From Galerina marginata (Eukaryota > Basidiomycota > Agaricomycetes > Agaricales > Galerinaceae): 64,000 bases of DNA. A program made the translations under genes and the position numbers. The stretch covers positions 186,001 to 250,000 of the forward strand of contig JAECYW010000001.1 in the NCBI GenBank assembly GCA_023014335.1, given 5' to 3'. Under the pieces are notes generated by a model, which saw only the letters and a program-made list of their open reading frames with translations, did not search any database and had not been told where the DNA came from. Shown here one piece after another: positions 22,486-33,675 of this stretch; within the stretch, counting starts at the first letter, position 1; each line of letters begins with the position of its first letter.

Positions 22486-25224
22486 CTAGTCTAAGATCCT
22501 CTTCTTTTTCTTGCCTTGCCTCTTTCCTCCTCGTCGACGCTCAGCCCTTTCATCGCCTTTAGTTGACTTCGTATTTGCAACCGGCACACTCACCCTTCTG
22601 GCCCTATCAAACCCCTTGCGGTACTTGCAGCGGCGAATAGAGATCGCAACAGCGAACGGCCTCCGGTCCCTCAGAGCCACTCGATGACCGGGGCCCTCGC
22701 CAGCTTTTTCCCACCGTCCAACCAGAAGTCGTTGGTAGAGAAGGGGCACTGGGACGCCTTCTGCGGCCATATCCTTCGCAACCTCCAATAACGCCGGATC
22801 CGGAACCACACGGGGCAAGACCCCGCGCCAGATGTACTTCGATTTTGTGTTGCGAACGAGCCTGCTATAGTGCGCCTTGCTCCTCTTCATGCGGCGGGGT
22901 GTCATGCATGGCTGCCGGCCAACGATGTCCAAGACAGCTTTGAAAAACCTGGGATCTGGGCGTGGGATATCCAACTGCCGCCTTGCTACCCTCACATCGC
23001 TGCCTTGGCTCTGCAGTTCAGAAATGTTCCTCGCGACGGTATCTGCGGCAGGCCACAAAGAACGATACATTTGCAGGCCCATCTCGCGCCCCAGCTGGCT
23101 TCTCGTTTTCCTGAATTTTGCCCGGTCGTGTCGCATCTTCCTGCCGTCCTTCAGCCTGCCCCAACCAGCAACGACGACAGATTTCTGGTCCGAGGGTTTT
23201 CCAGATGTCGAGGCCGCCTGCTGCAGAGAAGAACGACCTTTCTTCGCCTCAGACGCGTATACCTTGACCATTACCGTATATGCAATGACGGGAAGGCACC
23301 ATGGTTTGACGACGCCGTCGTTGTCTGGCTTCCAGCTCAAAGCCTCAGCTTCTTTTGCCCAGAGCCAGACTTTTTCCGCGAGGCCGGTTCTTCCAGTCTT
23401 TTGCAACGCGTTTAGGATGGAAGTGAGGACGACAGGCCCAAGAGAGACTGCGTGCTGCAGACCTTCTTGGCGGTGTTGTTCTTGGAGTTGCGCGACGGTG
23501 CTAGGTGATAAGTTACTGAGCTTTCCTGGGTTGAGAGGTGTCAAACCAGGGAGCAACGATGGTATAGCTTTGACCACGACTTGGGGTTGTCCGGTGGATA
23601 TGAGTTGTGACATCCTGGTGCTCAATGCATAGTTATCGCCTGACTTGGCGACATTGATAAGAGATGGAAGCTTTTTTAAATGCTTTCCTGTCGAGTTCAC
23701 CGATGATAGATTCCCTTGAAGTCCAGATAGAGCCAGTTTCGCAATCTCCGAATTGCGTAACAAGTTTCCAGATCGCTCAACAATATTCATTGTCGCAGAA
23801 TTTGGTTCGATTGGTTCACGTAGCAGTTTTGTCATGTGGTGTAGCACCTTTTCAGCCAAAGGTGCCGAATGCCGATGTCGCAAGGAATAGTGAAGTAAAG
23901 TGTTGTAGCTTGCACGATCCAAGGGAGGTAACATGTGACCATAATAAGAGGGTAAGTCTGAGTCATGGACCGGATTACGAGTCGGCAACGAATGAATGAG
24001 TCGCTCTAGAACGTCGTGGAAGTAAGGGTATGCTTCTACTTGTCGAGGCGTTCCATCCTTATCCGGTATCCATACTTGGTCCAACGTTCTGGGACAGCTA
24101 TAAAGGGAACACAATAAGGGGGTGATGTTATTAAACGGGATGAGACGTTGGTCAAGTAAATGAGCGAGGTTCGCAAGAGCCTGCAGACTGGATTTGAATT
24201 CGAGTTGCGAGTATTCATCCTGCTGGTCGGTGGCCAAAGCTTGGTCCACAAATGTGCAAATCTCCTTCATGCGGTTCCGGACAGGTAACGGCGTTTCGTG
24301 AGTGGAAGGCGTGTCCAACTTTTTGAGTTCACGGGCCTGCCAATCTCTCAGGAGAAATCCGAATAGCAAAGACGCGATAATGATCTCTCCGTTAATGATG
24401 CACAGAGTAATCAATGTCTTGAACATGTTGTGCGACCGCCGCTGCCTCGATTGCCGGGCAAGAGATAAGAGGCGGAGGGCGAACTTCGTTCCACTATCGC
24501 TCGACATCGAAGGTCTCAAGTGTAAGATGTCGCTACCCTCCAACACTGACGCCGTGAGAGGGGGTGCCTGTGTTCCGTTGGATTCCGCTCCTGAAATTTG
24601 TGCTAAACCCAAGAAGATGGCGTCGAGGGTCTTGCAGCGCACTCGCATGCCGCTTGCCATCATCTGTCCGGCGAGAGTCGAGGCTTTGTCGAGCATTCTT
24701 TGTCGGATGAGACCGTGTAGGAGGGTGTGGGATGGAAGGCGCGGGGAAACGTCGTTGGTAAAGGCAAGAGCGACTTCCCGAAAACGTTCCATCGAGTCTA
24801 TGCCGGGGAGCGAAGAGGATGTGTGGACCAGGCCAGCATATCGTACGGAATTGACGATGAGATATGCATCCGCGAGGTTGCCTTGCTGCATTAAGAGACG
24901 AACGGCACGGGAGGCTGCACGACCGAGTGCCGCTGGCGTAAGAGGTGCGGTTAACGCAGTGGATTGGAGGTTGAATGGTTCAAGTGTACTTGGCTCGAGT
25001 TTGTGGTCTACATTGTCCGGTTTGTGGGGAGGTGGTGGAATATGCTGAGCCGACGTTGCTGTCTGCGCCGTGGTGAATAGTCTGCGTGAAAAAGGATGGA
25101 TGGAGCCCCATGCGCCTAGATTTTTGCGAAATTGTTGGTGACGAAAAGAGGGATTAATTAGAAGCTGTGGTCTTGCGACGTCTCGAAACACGAGCCTGGC
25201 TAGGTTTTGCCAGGTGCATTGCAT
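22486..25224 (-). CDS. Mitochondrial pentatricopeptide-like protein (hypothetical)
   Basis: A single uninterrupted frame of 912 codons, unusual in this intron-rich window. The N-terminus is rich in Arg, Ser and aromatic residues with few acids (LARLVFRDVARPQLLIN, SRRLFTTAQ), as expected for a mitochondrial presequence with cleavage near RRLFT. Helical repeats of PPR type can be seen, for example LLHGLIRQRMLDKASTLAGQ, ASYNTLLHYSLRHRH followed by LAEKVLHHM, and VVLTSILNALQKTGRTGLAE. The C-terminus is strongly basic and ends GGKRQGKKKKRILD. PPR proteins bind organellar RNA; a role in mitochondrial RNA processing or translation is therefore likely but inferred. No orthologue name is assigned. Confidence 0.65.
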   Translation of the reverse strand: MQCTWQNLARLVFRDVARPQLLINPSFRHQQFRKNLGAWGSIHPFSRRLFTTAQTATSAQHIPPPPHKPDNVDHKLEPSTLEPFNLQSTALTAPLTPAALGRAASRAVRLLMQQGNLADAYLIVNSVRYAGLVHTSSSLPGIDSMERFREVALAFTNDVSPRLPSHTLLHGLIRQRMLDKASTLAGQMMASGMRVRCKTLDAIFLGLAQISGAESNGTQAPPLTASVLEGSDILHLRPSMSSDSGTKFALRLLSLARQSRQRRSHNMFKTLITLCIINGEIIIASLLFGFLLRDWQARELKKLDTPSTHETPLPVRNRMKEICTFVDQALATDQQDEYSQLEFKSSLQALANLAHLLDQRLIPFNNITPLLCSLYSCPRTLDQVWIPDKDGTPRQVEAYPYFHDVLERLIHSLPTRNPVHDSDLPSYYGHMLPPLDRASYNTLLHYSLRHRHSAPLAEKVLHHMTKLLREPIEPNSATMNIVERSGNLLRNSEIAKLALSGLQGNLSSVNSTGKHLKKLPSLINVAKSGDNYALSTRMSQLISTGQPQVVVKAIPSLLPGLTPLNPGKLSNLSPSTVAQLQEQHRQEGLQHAVSLGPVVLTSILNALQKTGRTGLAEKVWLWAKEAEALSWKPDNDGVVKPWCLPVIAYTVMVKVYASEAKKGRSSLQQAASTSGKPSDQKSVVVAGWGRLKDGRKMRHDRAKFRKTRSQLGREMGLQMYRSLWPAADTVARNISELQSQGSDVRVARRQLDIPRPDPRFFKAVLDIVGRQPCMTPRRMKRSKAHYSRLVRNTKSKYIWRGVLPRVVPDPALLEVAKDMAAEGVPVPLLYQRLLVGRWEKAGEGPGHRVALRDRRPFAVAISIRRCKYRKGFDRARRVSVPVANTKSTKGDERAERRRGGKRQGKKKKRILD

Positions 25225-25730
25225 ATGTTTTCACATAACTGGAAATCAAAAGGGTCAAAATCTATTTCTAGCAGCCAGAGAGCACACAAACCAGCGTTTA
25301 CAAGACAAATCGTCGAAATTTGCAGCGTTGCTGAGCGCAGGAAAACACAACCGTCGGGAATTGTCGCTTGCCTTTTTGAGCGATATCGGTCACGTGGTGG
25401 CGAAAGCAGAGCCTCGCGAGTCGACCCGCTACAAGTTAGTCAACTAAACCAGATAGTTTTGAGATGATCAAACAAAAAATGGCGAAGAGCAAAATCGATT
25501 TGGATATACAATCTAATTAACCTGTGGGGTATTACTAGGTTAAGAGAACACAGTGATAGAATAGAATACAGGGAGAGCTATAAAGGGGGTAACTTCTAAG
25601 CATCATTATGACGAGAGGATATGATTTCCGTTGAGGCGGATGGGTAAGTAGGTTCCTGGTACATGTCTTACAAATGTAAGTCTAGGCGATATACAATTAA
25701 GAAAAGGAGAAAATACAGAAAGGAATATAC
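25225..25730. other. Intergenic region upstream of the PPR-like gene
   Basis: 506 bp holding the promoter of the PPR-like gene and the 3' UTR of the diacylglycerol lipase gene. Short overlapping open frames occur at 25207-25467 but show no family features. Confidence 0.4.
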
Positions 25731-28700
25731 TTAGAGCAAGTCGTGTAGAACGCGATCATATTGGTGTGGCATGTGAGCACTACGTGAAAGGTCAGTGCCA
25801 TCAAACCAGGAATAATAAATTTGAAAGGACTAACGTTAACATATCCCGCGCGAAAACAATCTGGGAAAACACTTTCTCGACGTCCATGACCTCAAACAGA
25901 CGAAGTTTATCTTCGTTGGTCTTGGCAGAGCCCGCGCTGTTGGGATTTGGATGCAGCTGGTGCGCAGGGTGCAGATCCCCATCTCGCATAGCCCACAGGA
26001 CGCGCCCGGGCGGATACATGCTCGTGTTTTGCATATTCGCCTCGAGGGTCTTCCGCATGGCGATGAACTATTTAAAGTATTATTATTGGTGACCTCCAAA
26101 ATTCAGCCCAAGTTGGAGAAACGTACCCAGTCCATATCATCTTGCGATCCAGTTCCATCTTTCCATTTCCTCGCTCGCGCAGTGACAGCAGACCAACCGT
26201 CGTCGGACGTACCATTGCTTTCCGCCTCGCAAAGCCACATGGCCGCGTTCTTGAGGTCGCGGACCGAACCTAACGAGAGACGGGCGACGACGTCATGAGA
26301 ATATACCAGGGATACCACAAGCTTGTCCGACAACCGGGATAGGGCGGCGTCCGTAAGAGACCTAAGTAACGAGAACGAGATCGGTGAGTAACGTAGCGAT
26401 CGAAGAAAGTGTTTTTTTCTTACGGAGGCGCAAATGCGTAAACCTGTACTTGGCGGCCGACAGGAAGTCCACTGGATCGGACCGTGAGGCATGTCTTCGG
26501 ATCGGCCCACATCTGACGGGAAGAATATTAATGAACGTCGGAAGTTACGAAAACCAAAGAACGAACCATGCCCAGGATAGCAGCAACCCCAGCACCTAAA
26601 CTATGCCCGCACAGAACGAGATCTAACATACAAACGTGAGATACGCGTAACATCAAAATTTTTCACTAACCAAACTCGGGATTGTTATGCAACGCTTCCA
26701 AAACTGCGAGATGTACCGGATTGCCTACGTCTCCCATAACCTTGGCCATCTTCAGCATCCCACCATGGACGTGGTACTTTGGGACATTCCCATCGGCGGC
26801 AGTCTCTTTCTCCGAGACACTGGGGAAAGCAAATTGGCCCGGTACAGGGATTTCGTCAGTTTCTGATGGTGGAGGAGTGGAAGCAGGTTGGAAGATGTCG
26901 GGTTCGCAGGTCAAGTCCACAGCTATTTCGTTGAGAGACATGGTTCCTGCAGGGGATAAGAGGCGATAAGAGCCTGGCAATTTTTTCAGAGAAGGACCTC
27001 CGTACCTCTGATGACCAGAACGACTTGCCCTCGACCGTGGTCTGTCAGGACCCAGAAACGGGGCATTAAATGTTCATTCCCAATGACCTACAAGAAACAA
27101 GATGAGGGTTTTGGATTGACCAGGAGCAAAGGTACTCACAGCTGTAGCCTTCATCTTTCCCTTGTTCGCTCTTCTCCGCGCAGCTTCTTTCTCCTTCGCT
27201 GGATCTGCATGCTCTTCTGCAGGCGAAGTCGAGCGTTCGAAGATTTCCTGATCGTGCTTCCCTAGTAGTACATCCCACCAAGAGTACTCATGTTTGGTAT
27301 TTCCACCCATTGGCTTCTCGCCATCTCCGGCGGCCTCTGCTTCTGCGGCGTCCACAGCTTTCGTGAGTTGCGATTCCTCTGAGGCTTTTTCCTGGGCCAT
27401 CGCAGTAGAAAAAGATGACGGTGATTGGATAGTCGATTTCTTGTCACTACCGCCACCGAATGCGGTCGGTGAGACTCCGAAAAACAGCAGACTGGCGCCG
27501 CCATAGCCTGCAAGGACCATCTTTGAGAGCCGCCGCATCGTCGCCTTTAGTTCTGCATTGCTTTGAGCAGGGGGTATAAGGTCAGCGGGAATGCCAGCTT
27601 GCCCGGTTCGGTAACGATGTAATGATATGTGAGATTTGGTTCTTGAAAGGTATATTGACGAAGCACGCGACCTGCCGCCAGGCTCTGGCTCTCCGATGTC
27701 GGCTGCAATGATCTGAGGCCCTTGATTTCCGGGAAAGATAACGTCTGAAGTAACGCGTATACGCGAAGACCTGAACATAATTGTCAGAGAGGATACACGG
27801 AAAAAAGGTTGCTTTGACGACGCACTTGTGTTTCAATGTCCGTTGCGATTTCGGCGCCTCTTTCACGTCTATCTCTTTCAGGTGCTTGAACCAACGCTTC
27901 TCCTGCCATTCTTGAGTAACACCCTGCAAGGAAATCCACCCCACTATCGCGCGGGCAACTTGTGTGATCCCGTACTGCGTTTCCGGAAGATTACCACCTG
28001 ACCCTTCAGTGCCCCATTCACGTCGTACGAGGCCGATGAAAGACGCCAACGAGAACGAAGCATCACTGCTCCCAGGAAATATAGCTGAGAGAACGTTGAT
28101 AGAGCTGTGGGCGGCTAGAAGCGAGGTGGAAGTCATGTATTCGCTGAGATGAATGGGTGCAAGGGTGATCTGTTCAGCAACTGTGAATACTGTGGAGACG
28201 GCATAGCCAAAAGCTGGTCGAGTGACAGGAATTCCTCCGAATAGCGCAACATCAAGGACAGTGGTAGTGACGCCCACCGCTGCGGCGGCGATTCCTCTGG
28301 CGATAGAGAACTAGAAAAAGGAGATCAGGCTTCGTTTCCTTTCCTGTGCAGTGTTGATGCTTGCTTACCCCTATCCGGGTGCCAGTCTTGGCGGCTGAGA
28401 AACCAAAGGAAGTGGCAGTATGGGCGAGATCAATGCCCTGTCTGCCGTACCTATCCCAGTTTCTGGCCATGCAATCCCACCAACAGGTGAAGAACGAGGA
28501 AAGAGAAAGGCCAGAGCCCGCGCAGTCATTTCCCCGTGAAATTAATACTCTTGGGGTTAGGGTTACAATTAATTTTCTGGGGCAGAAATCAAATGCGCCA
28601 CACTCGCCTAGAACGTCCAAAAGCGCCCATACTGTCTCGTCCGAAATGGAAATGCTCAGGAGGATGCTAGACAACTCACTTCGTCTTCAGGACTTTTCCA

Positions 28701-28812
28701 AATCGACCCCTTTACAAGGAAAGTATTTAACTGACCGTCGTACAAACACAAATGTTTCAAAACGTCTTAACCAATCCACTTCTCTGTGCTGAACGTTGAT
28801 CGCTCGCAACAT
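25731..28812 (-). CDS. Class 3 lipase, sn-1-specific diacylglycerol lipase type
   Basis: Membrane-associated lipase expected to release fatty acid from the sn-1 position of diacylglycerol. Proposed exons: 28812-28748, 28684-28369, 28310-27826, 27770-27140, 27087-27006, 26946-26671, 26622-26567, 26512-26424, 26361-26127, 26067-25835, 25779-25731 (2517 nt, 838 residues, all in phase). The first exon is the least certain. The N-terminal half is hydrophobic with small-residue helices (FSIARGIAAAAVGVTTTVLD). The catalytic region has PRFWVLTDHGRGQVVLVIRG, the nucleophile elbow GHSLGAG, YSHDVVARLS with the probable catalytic Asp, and a terminal His motif AHMPHQYDRVL, as in the family. An insert with an acidic/Lys-rich stretch precedes the catalytic core. 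It is divergently arranged with the next gene, start codons about 77 bp apart. Confidence 0.85.
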
Positions 28813-28888
28813 AACAATCTTTCGAACCTCAGTCTTTTACCAATATTCATCCTCCCGACACAACTCGATCACTTCTTCTGAGTTGATA
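28813..28888. promoter_or_regulatory. Very short divergent promoter
   Basis: If the lipase starts at 28812, only 76 bp separate the two divergent start codons, so the transcription start sites probably overlap. The small size is the only evidence; no defined motif is seen. Confidence 0.35.
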
Positions 28889-29785
28889 ATGTTCATCCGA
28901 CGAGACGACCCAGTAGCTCCGGAGCTACCCCCTGCTACCGTGCCAGCACCCATAGAAATCGACAACACACCTCTGTCGGACACTGCTATGATCGCTATCA
29001 AACTCTACGCGTTCGGTGGCCTGGCCTTGATGATTGGCATAGTCCTCGGTGGTATCGGGTACTGGATCTGGACTGTCGTCATCAAACGAGAGTTCGCGGA
29101 CTCGCCTGCATGGCTTGAGTTGCATCCCGAGGTAAGTCGCTCGTCTTGCTCCTATATGTCCGGTGTCTCAATTCTTTCGCAGCGGATGAGGGAACGGGAA
29201 AAAGCTAGGGTCGCCAGGCTCAAGGCCCGCAAAGAAGAGAGGATGCTTGAAAGGAAACGAAGGGACGAAGAAAAGTTCACCCCTCCTCCCGTGCGCTATG
29301 AACGGAAGGAAGGCGGCAGGGATCGCTCGTGCTCTGCGCCTGTCAAACCCGCCATGCGATACTCTGCTACTCCACCCACAAACACCCAAGACAGAAAATC
29401 AAGCCTCTCTTCCAGCCCCTCCAAGTCCAAACGCGTAAGCTGGGCCTCTTCCACCTCGACGCTAGACGTCGCAGGAAGCGCTTCCGAGAAGCCAGTGGAC
29501 AAGAAGGTGTCTCCGCGTTCCTCCTTCGGATCTCCTTTTCACCCTATTCCTTCCTACACCCCTATACCCAAGGCACGTACGTCGACACCTCGTTCATCGA
29601 TGTCGGTGGAGCCCCGCTCGCGTCGCGGACCAGAGATGATTGCTGCGACAACCCCGGACATGGCTGTCAGTTGGGCGAAGCCCGACGAACCTTTCGTCAG
29701 CAGATGTGACTGTGGTGGCGTTGACCCGCTTTATGTGTACGTGCCGTACACGGATTACTGCCAGATGCATCCGTACAGGGACTAA
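28889..29785 (+). CDS. Single-pass membrane protein, unknown
   Basis: Exons 28889-29131 and 29183-29785 give 281 residues. A Pro-rich, probably extracytoplasmic N-terminus is followed by one hydrophobic helix (LYAFGGLALMIGIVLGGIGY, about residues 37-56), then the charged stretch REREKARVARLKARKEERML, a Ser/Arg/Pro-rich region with many possible phosphosites, and a conserved-looking Cys-containing tail (SRCDCGGVDPLYVYVPYTDY). The 51-bp intron has GTAAGT and TTTCGCAG signals, is a multiple of three and has no stop, so retention would insert 17 residues. I do not recognise the family; it looks like a conserved basidiomycete hypothetical. Confidence 0.7.
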   Translation: MFIRRDDPVAPELPPATVPAPIEIDNTPLSDTAMIAIKLYAFGGLALMIGIVLGGIGYWIWTVVIKREFADSPAWLELHPEVSRSSCSYMSGVSILSQRMREREKARVARLKARKEERMLERKRRDEEKFTPPPVRYERKEGGRDRSCSAPVKPAMRYSATPPTNTQDRKSSLSSSPSKSKRVSWASSTSTLDVAGSASEKPVDKKVSPRSSFGSPFHPIPSYTPIPKARTSTPRSSMSVEPRSRRGPEMIAATTPDMAVSWAKPDEPFVSRCDCGGVDPLYVYVPYTDYCQMHPYRD

Positions 29786-31065
29786 GTCCACAGATACGGT
29801 GAGATACCATAGTATACCGCCACTGCGATGGACTCGAGTATTTCTGTTCCTTGGAGACGACATAGCACCCACTCGTACTCCTTCCATTACCATGCGGTTT
29901 TGTAGACTGAGTACATAGATGAATTTACTTGGTGCTTCTTGCCGAATCGCTGGTGTGTTTCAATGTCGACTCGGAGTAGCAGGCCGAGTAGAAATTTCGT
30001 CGAGGTAAGGCTTTGGGTTTTTAGCTTGTAAGCGCGCGCACGAGGGATCTGCGTTAGGCGGCGCAGTTACATACGCATTCTAAGTCACTGCATGCCGATC
30101 CCACTGAACTCGGATGTCATCATGCAAGATGGTAGAGAGAGTCGTAGCTCAGGCTCAGGGATGGATATGCGTGAAGGTCTCATGCACAACGGTGGACTTA
30201 CCTCGTTATCACCACAATCGATCACAGACAGAAGTCCGATGATATTCAGGAGGAATCCCAGGATACTTGAGATTTTTGGAAGTTGGAATAAGAAACTGTC
30301 ATTTTGCCCGACGTCCAACGTGGAAGTAGAGATTTGAGAAGTGCCCACAAGCGTCTTGCTGAGACCTTCGACTTCGACTGCCCCATAAGAAATTAGCGCC
30401 GCGATGACTTTTCATGAAATCTGACGGTTACCGCCACATTGGACAATTTTAACTCTTGACAGTACTGCAATCGAGATGTTATCATGGTTCCCTTCTCTGA
30501 GACGCAGTAAAGCTGGGGCGTACCATGCGGTGACCAGACTTTAAATAGGCATTGGCGTCGAGTAGACGAACGAGAACAATCGTTAGTCGACACAGCGCAT
30601 ATGGCCATGTTGAAAAATCGCGCGTTGTGTTTGGGATGCTACCCTCGCCTACCAATACTCGTTGAAGATCAAGGTCTCGTAGATCTCATGAAGAGTCGAG
30701 GTAGAGAAGTATTTTCCCTAGACGGCATGTTCCAGGAAAGATAGCGATTTTCATTTTGCTTGTCGAGAAATGTAGCTGGACACCTGTGTGAAAGGGTTTT
30801 TATGGAATTACAATAAACACCCCTGACCCACATGGTATGTGCGATGGGTGAACTGTTTGTCGGTGCTAATAGCTGAGCACAGTGACTCAGTGAGAATTCG
30901 TCAGTTGATGAGTTAATTCCTCTGAATTTGAAAGTCAATGTCCGTCCAAATAAGTGGAATAAGAAGGGTAGTATTGCATTGCACTGTAACTGGAAGCAAG
31001 AAAAGAGACAAGAAGGCAGAAAAATACGGAAAGAAAGGCATCATCATGGTCATGTAAACCATAGC
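29786..31065. other. Convergent intergenic region, 1.3 kb
   Basis: Lies between the ends of the membrane protein gene and the permease gene. Only short open frames without motifs are present (for example 30669-30938 minus). No repeat or RNA gene is recognised. Confidence 0.4.
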
Positions 31066-33492
31066 CTATGAACTGGAGTCTAGCCGTTCATGCTCTGGTA
31101 CATCAGCCGCGTGAAGCGCCTGTAGAACCTGCTCGCGGCGCAACCATTTGTCTGCCGGGGTAAAATACCACGAAAGGATTCCGAACAGCGTGATGCTGCC
31201 AAAAATGACAGAGGCCTGTCATGAAATTAACGAAAAAGATAAGCGCGAGATGGCAAAGGATGACTCACAAAGTTGAAGGTATCCGCTGTAACCGGGAAGA
31301 AAAAAGGAGACAACATGACCTGCATTACGAATAAGCAACGTCGCTGATAATTAACGACAACCATGACATACCGCCACAATCAACGCGTTGAACAAGACAG
31401 CGATGAAATAGAATGATTTTGCATATCGGCCGAGGTAAAAGTAAGATGACTTGAAATGATTCGGCGTCATTGTAAAGCGAAGGAGAGCAATCAAGCCGTA
31501 GGCAGCGATGGTAGGAACGCCACCAGCGGAGACGAGCGAGGTGAAAGCAACTTGGCTAGGCAAAATCGTGCAGAGAATGATGGCACCAAAAACATATATC
31601 ACGGTGACCGCACGCTTGGGTTGACCCTGTGAATCAACCTGACCTATCCAGTGCGACATCGGTAGTACACCATCTCGAGCAACAGCAAATACCAGTCGAG
31701 AGGCGGCAACAATGGCGATACTGGTATTCTGAAAACCAAAAATTTGTCAGTAATATTACTCTAATGAGCATGTAAACCCACATACCAGGATAAGGCCGAT
31801 GACCGCAATGATGGTCATGAAGATACTTGCCTTTTTGCCCAAAGCGAGTGCGTACAGCTGAACAAAGGGTTGAGGAGCGTCGAGTGCAAAAAGAGTCCCA
31901 AGATCTGGGGTGCAAAAAAGGAAGAGAATGGCAGTAATAAAGCCCAAGATGCCTGTTGCAATGGCACTGGATAAGATGCCTTTGCCCGCGACTATCCTGG
32001 AAAAAAAGAGTACATAAATTGGGAGACTGAACAGAGTCATCTCGAAAATTCTAACCTCGCATTTTTTGTCTCCTCTGCGATATGACCAGAAGCATCAAAG
32101 CCAGTCATAGTCCCTGCAGTAAACAGGCTAATAGCAATGAATGTCAGAATTGCTGTACAGTAGCCTCGTTCATCGCAAAGGTACTTACAATGAAAGGATC
32201 CAATTCCAGCCTGCAGGAGCACCAGTTCCATTATCTGCGCATAAAATGAGTATTCCGAAAACAATTCCGAAAGGAAAAGCAGACGGACAAGTCATTGTGA
32301 ATACATCTTTTGCAGAGCGAAAGCCGTATGTTTTGGAAACTCCAATTGGAAGCCAGATGAGGCACAGGAAAAAGTCGAGCATCATAATGAAGAGTGAAAA
32401 CCGGAAAACACCTGAATACAGCCGGGGAGGAAGATAGTTGATAGCAACAGAGACAATAAGAAGTCCCTCGGAAATGGCCCAGATAAGTGCCCGGAACTTG
32501 ATATTGTCGTTGGACGCTCCTCCAGGGAAGTCAATCTCCCAGACGTTGAGTTGTGAAACGATGTAATTTGCTGTGGTCTAAAATCGATTTAGAAACGAAA
32601 GGGATGAAAAAGCAGTTCAGATTAACCTGACAATTTCCTGCGGCGAATGTCATCCAAGCAGTACAGGACCACCAAGCCACGATAAAGCCAAAGAATCTAG
32701 CATACTTCGGACCTGCGCTTTCCGCTGCCCAAATGTAGATTGAACCACTCAAAGGGAGAGCGGAACAAATTTCGGCCAGGACAGCCGCAGAGATCATCAT
32801 GAAAACGATTGTGATTAAATAGGATGACCTAGAACGGGGTTAAAGAGTTGGAGATGAGAAAGGTCAGATACAGACCAAATGGCAGCAGGTCCGCCAGCTA
32901 AGAGCCCTAGAAATAGGGCAGACCTGAAAAGGTGGTTTAAGAGCAGGTTCATGTAAGATATATAAAATGGGATACAGACCTAACGCCTCCAATAAAATTT
33001 AAGGCGCAGAAGCTTGCAGCAAAACTTTCGACTAAATGCCATGTTCGATGCAGTTGCTGAAATACGGAAAGATAAAAGGCTTTCCACAACAAAGCACTGA
33101 ATACATACTTTCTTGTATCCAAGGCTTTGCTGATAAACATAACGATCAGTAACGCGAGCAATATCCCCAGGAGGGGAGAGAAAAGTGAACGATGACACTG
33201 GGAGGCTTCCCTACGCAGGTATGAGCGCTGTTCAGGTTCAGGCGGTATGATCTCAATCCTCCTGAGATCTCGCTCACACTGCATAAGTACATGCGAGCAA
33301 AGAAATCATTCGGATACCCGCAGCCATGCCAGTTGTCACTTTTTGGACGTTACCGATGAAGCAGCCCCAATGTTCCGTAGGTCATCTCCCGGTCATGCCA
33401 GTAATCACCAGCTGTATTTCGTCTTCGTCTTGCGCAGGGAGAATTGTGGTCTCTGCTCCGTCGTCTTTGACAGATTTACCGTCGGCGGACAT
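31066..33492 (-). CDS. Amino acid/GABA-type permease (APC superfamily)
   Basis: Plasma-membrane or vacuolar transporter with about 12 helices, split by many short introns. From N to C the sequence shows LGYKK, then QLHRTWHLVESFAASFCALN (exon starting about 33063), SALFLGLLAGGPAAIW, AVLAEICSALPLSGSIYIWA, ARFFGFIVAWWSCTAWMTFA, DNGTGAPAGWNWILS, TMTGFDASGHIAEETKNA, the long helix pair around GILGFITAILFLFCTPDL, SIAIVAASRLVFAVARDGVL, and the tail SWYFTPADKWLRREQVLQAL. SALPLSGSIY and FDASGHIAEETKNA are characteristic of fungal GABA/choline-type APC transporters; the substrate is not certain. The stop is at 31066-31068. The 5' end is not resolved: an ATG at 33492 opens an acidic hydrophilic N-terminus (ILPAQDEDEIQL), but how it splices to the exon beginning near 33206 is unclear. 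Confidence 0.8.
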
Positions 33493-33675
33493 ATTTAAAA
33501 GATAGGTGCAAAGTGTAGATAACGGGAGGAAGAGAAGGATAGCGACCAAACAACAAACAAATAAAATTTCATAATAACATCAATTTATTTGTCAGCAATG
33601 AGCATCGTTTACATGAGCACGATTTGACAAAGTTGAAATTGAAACACATTATCGACTCGCCAATCCGAAAGGGTC

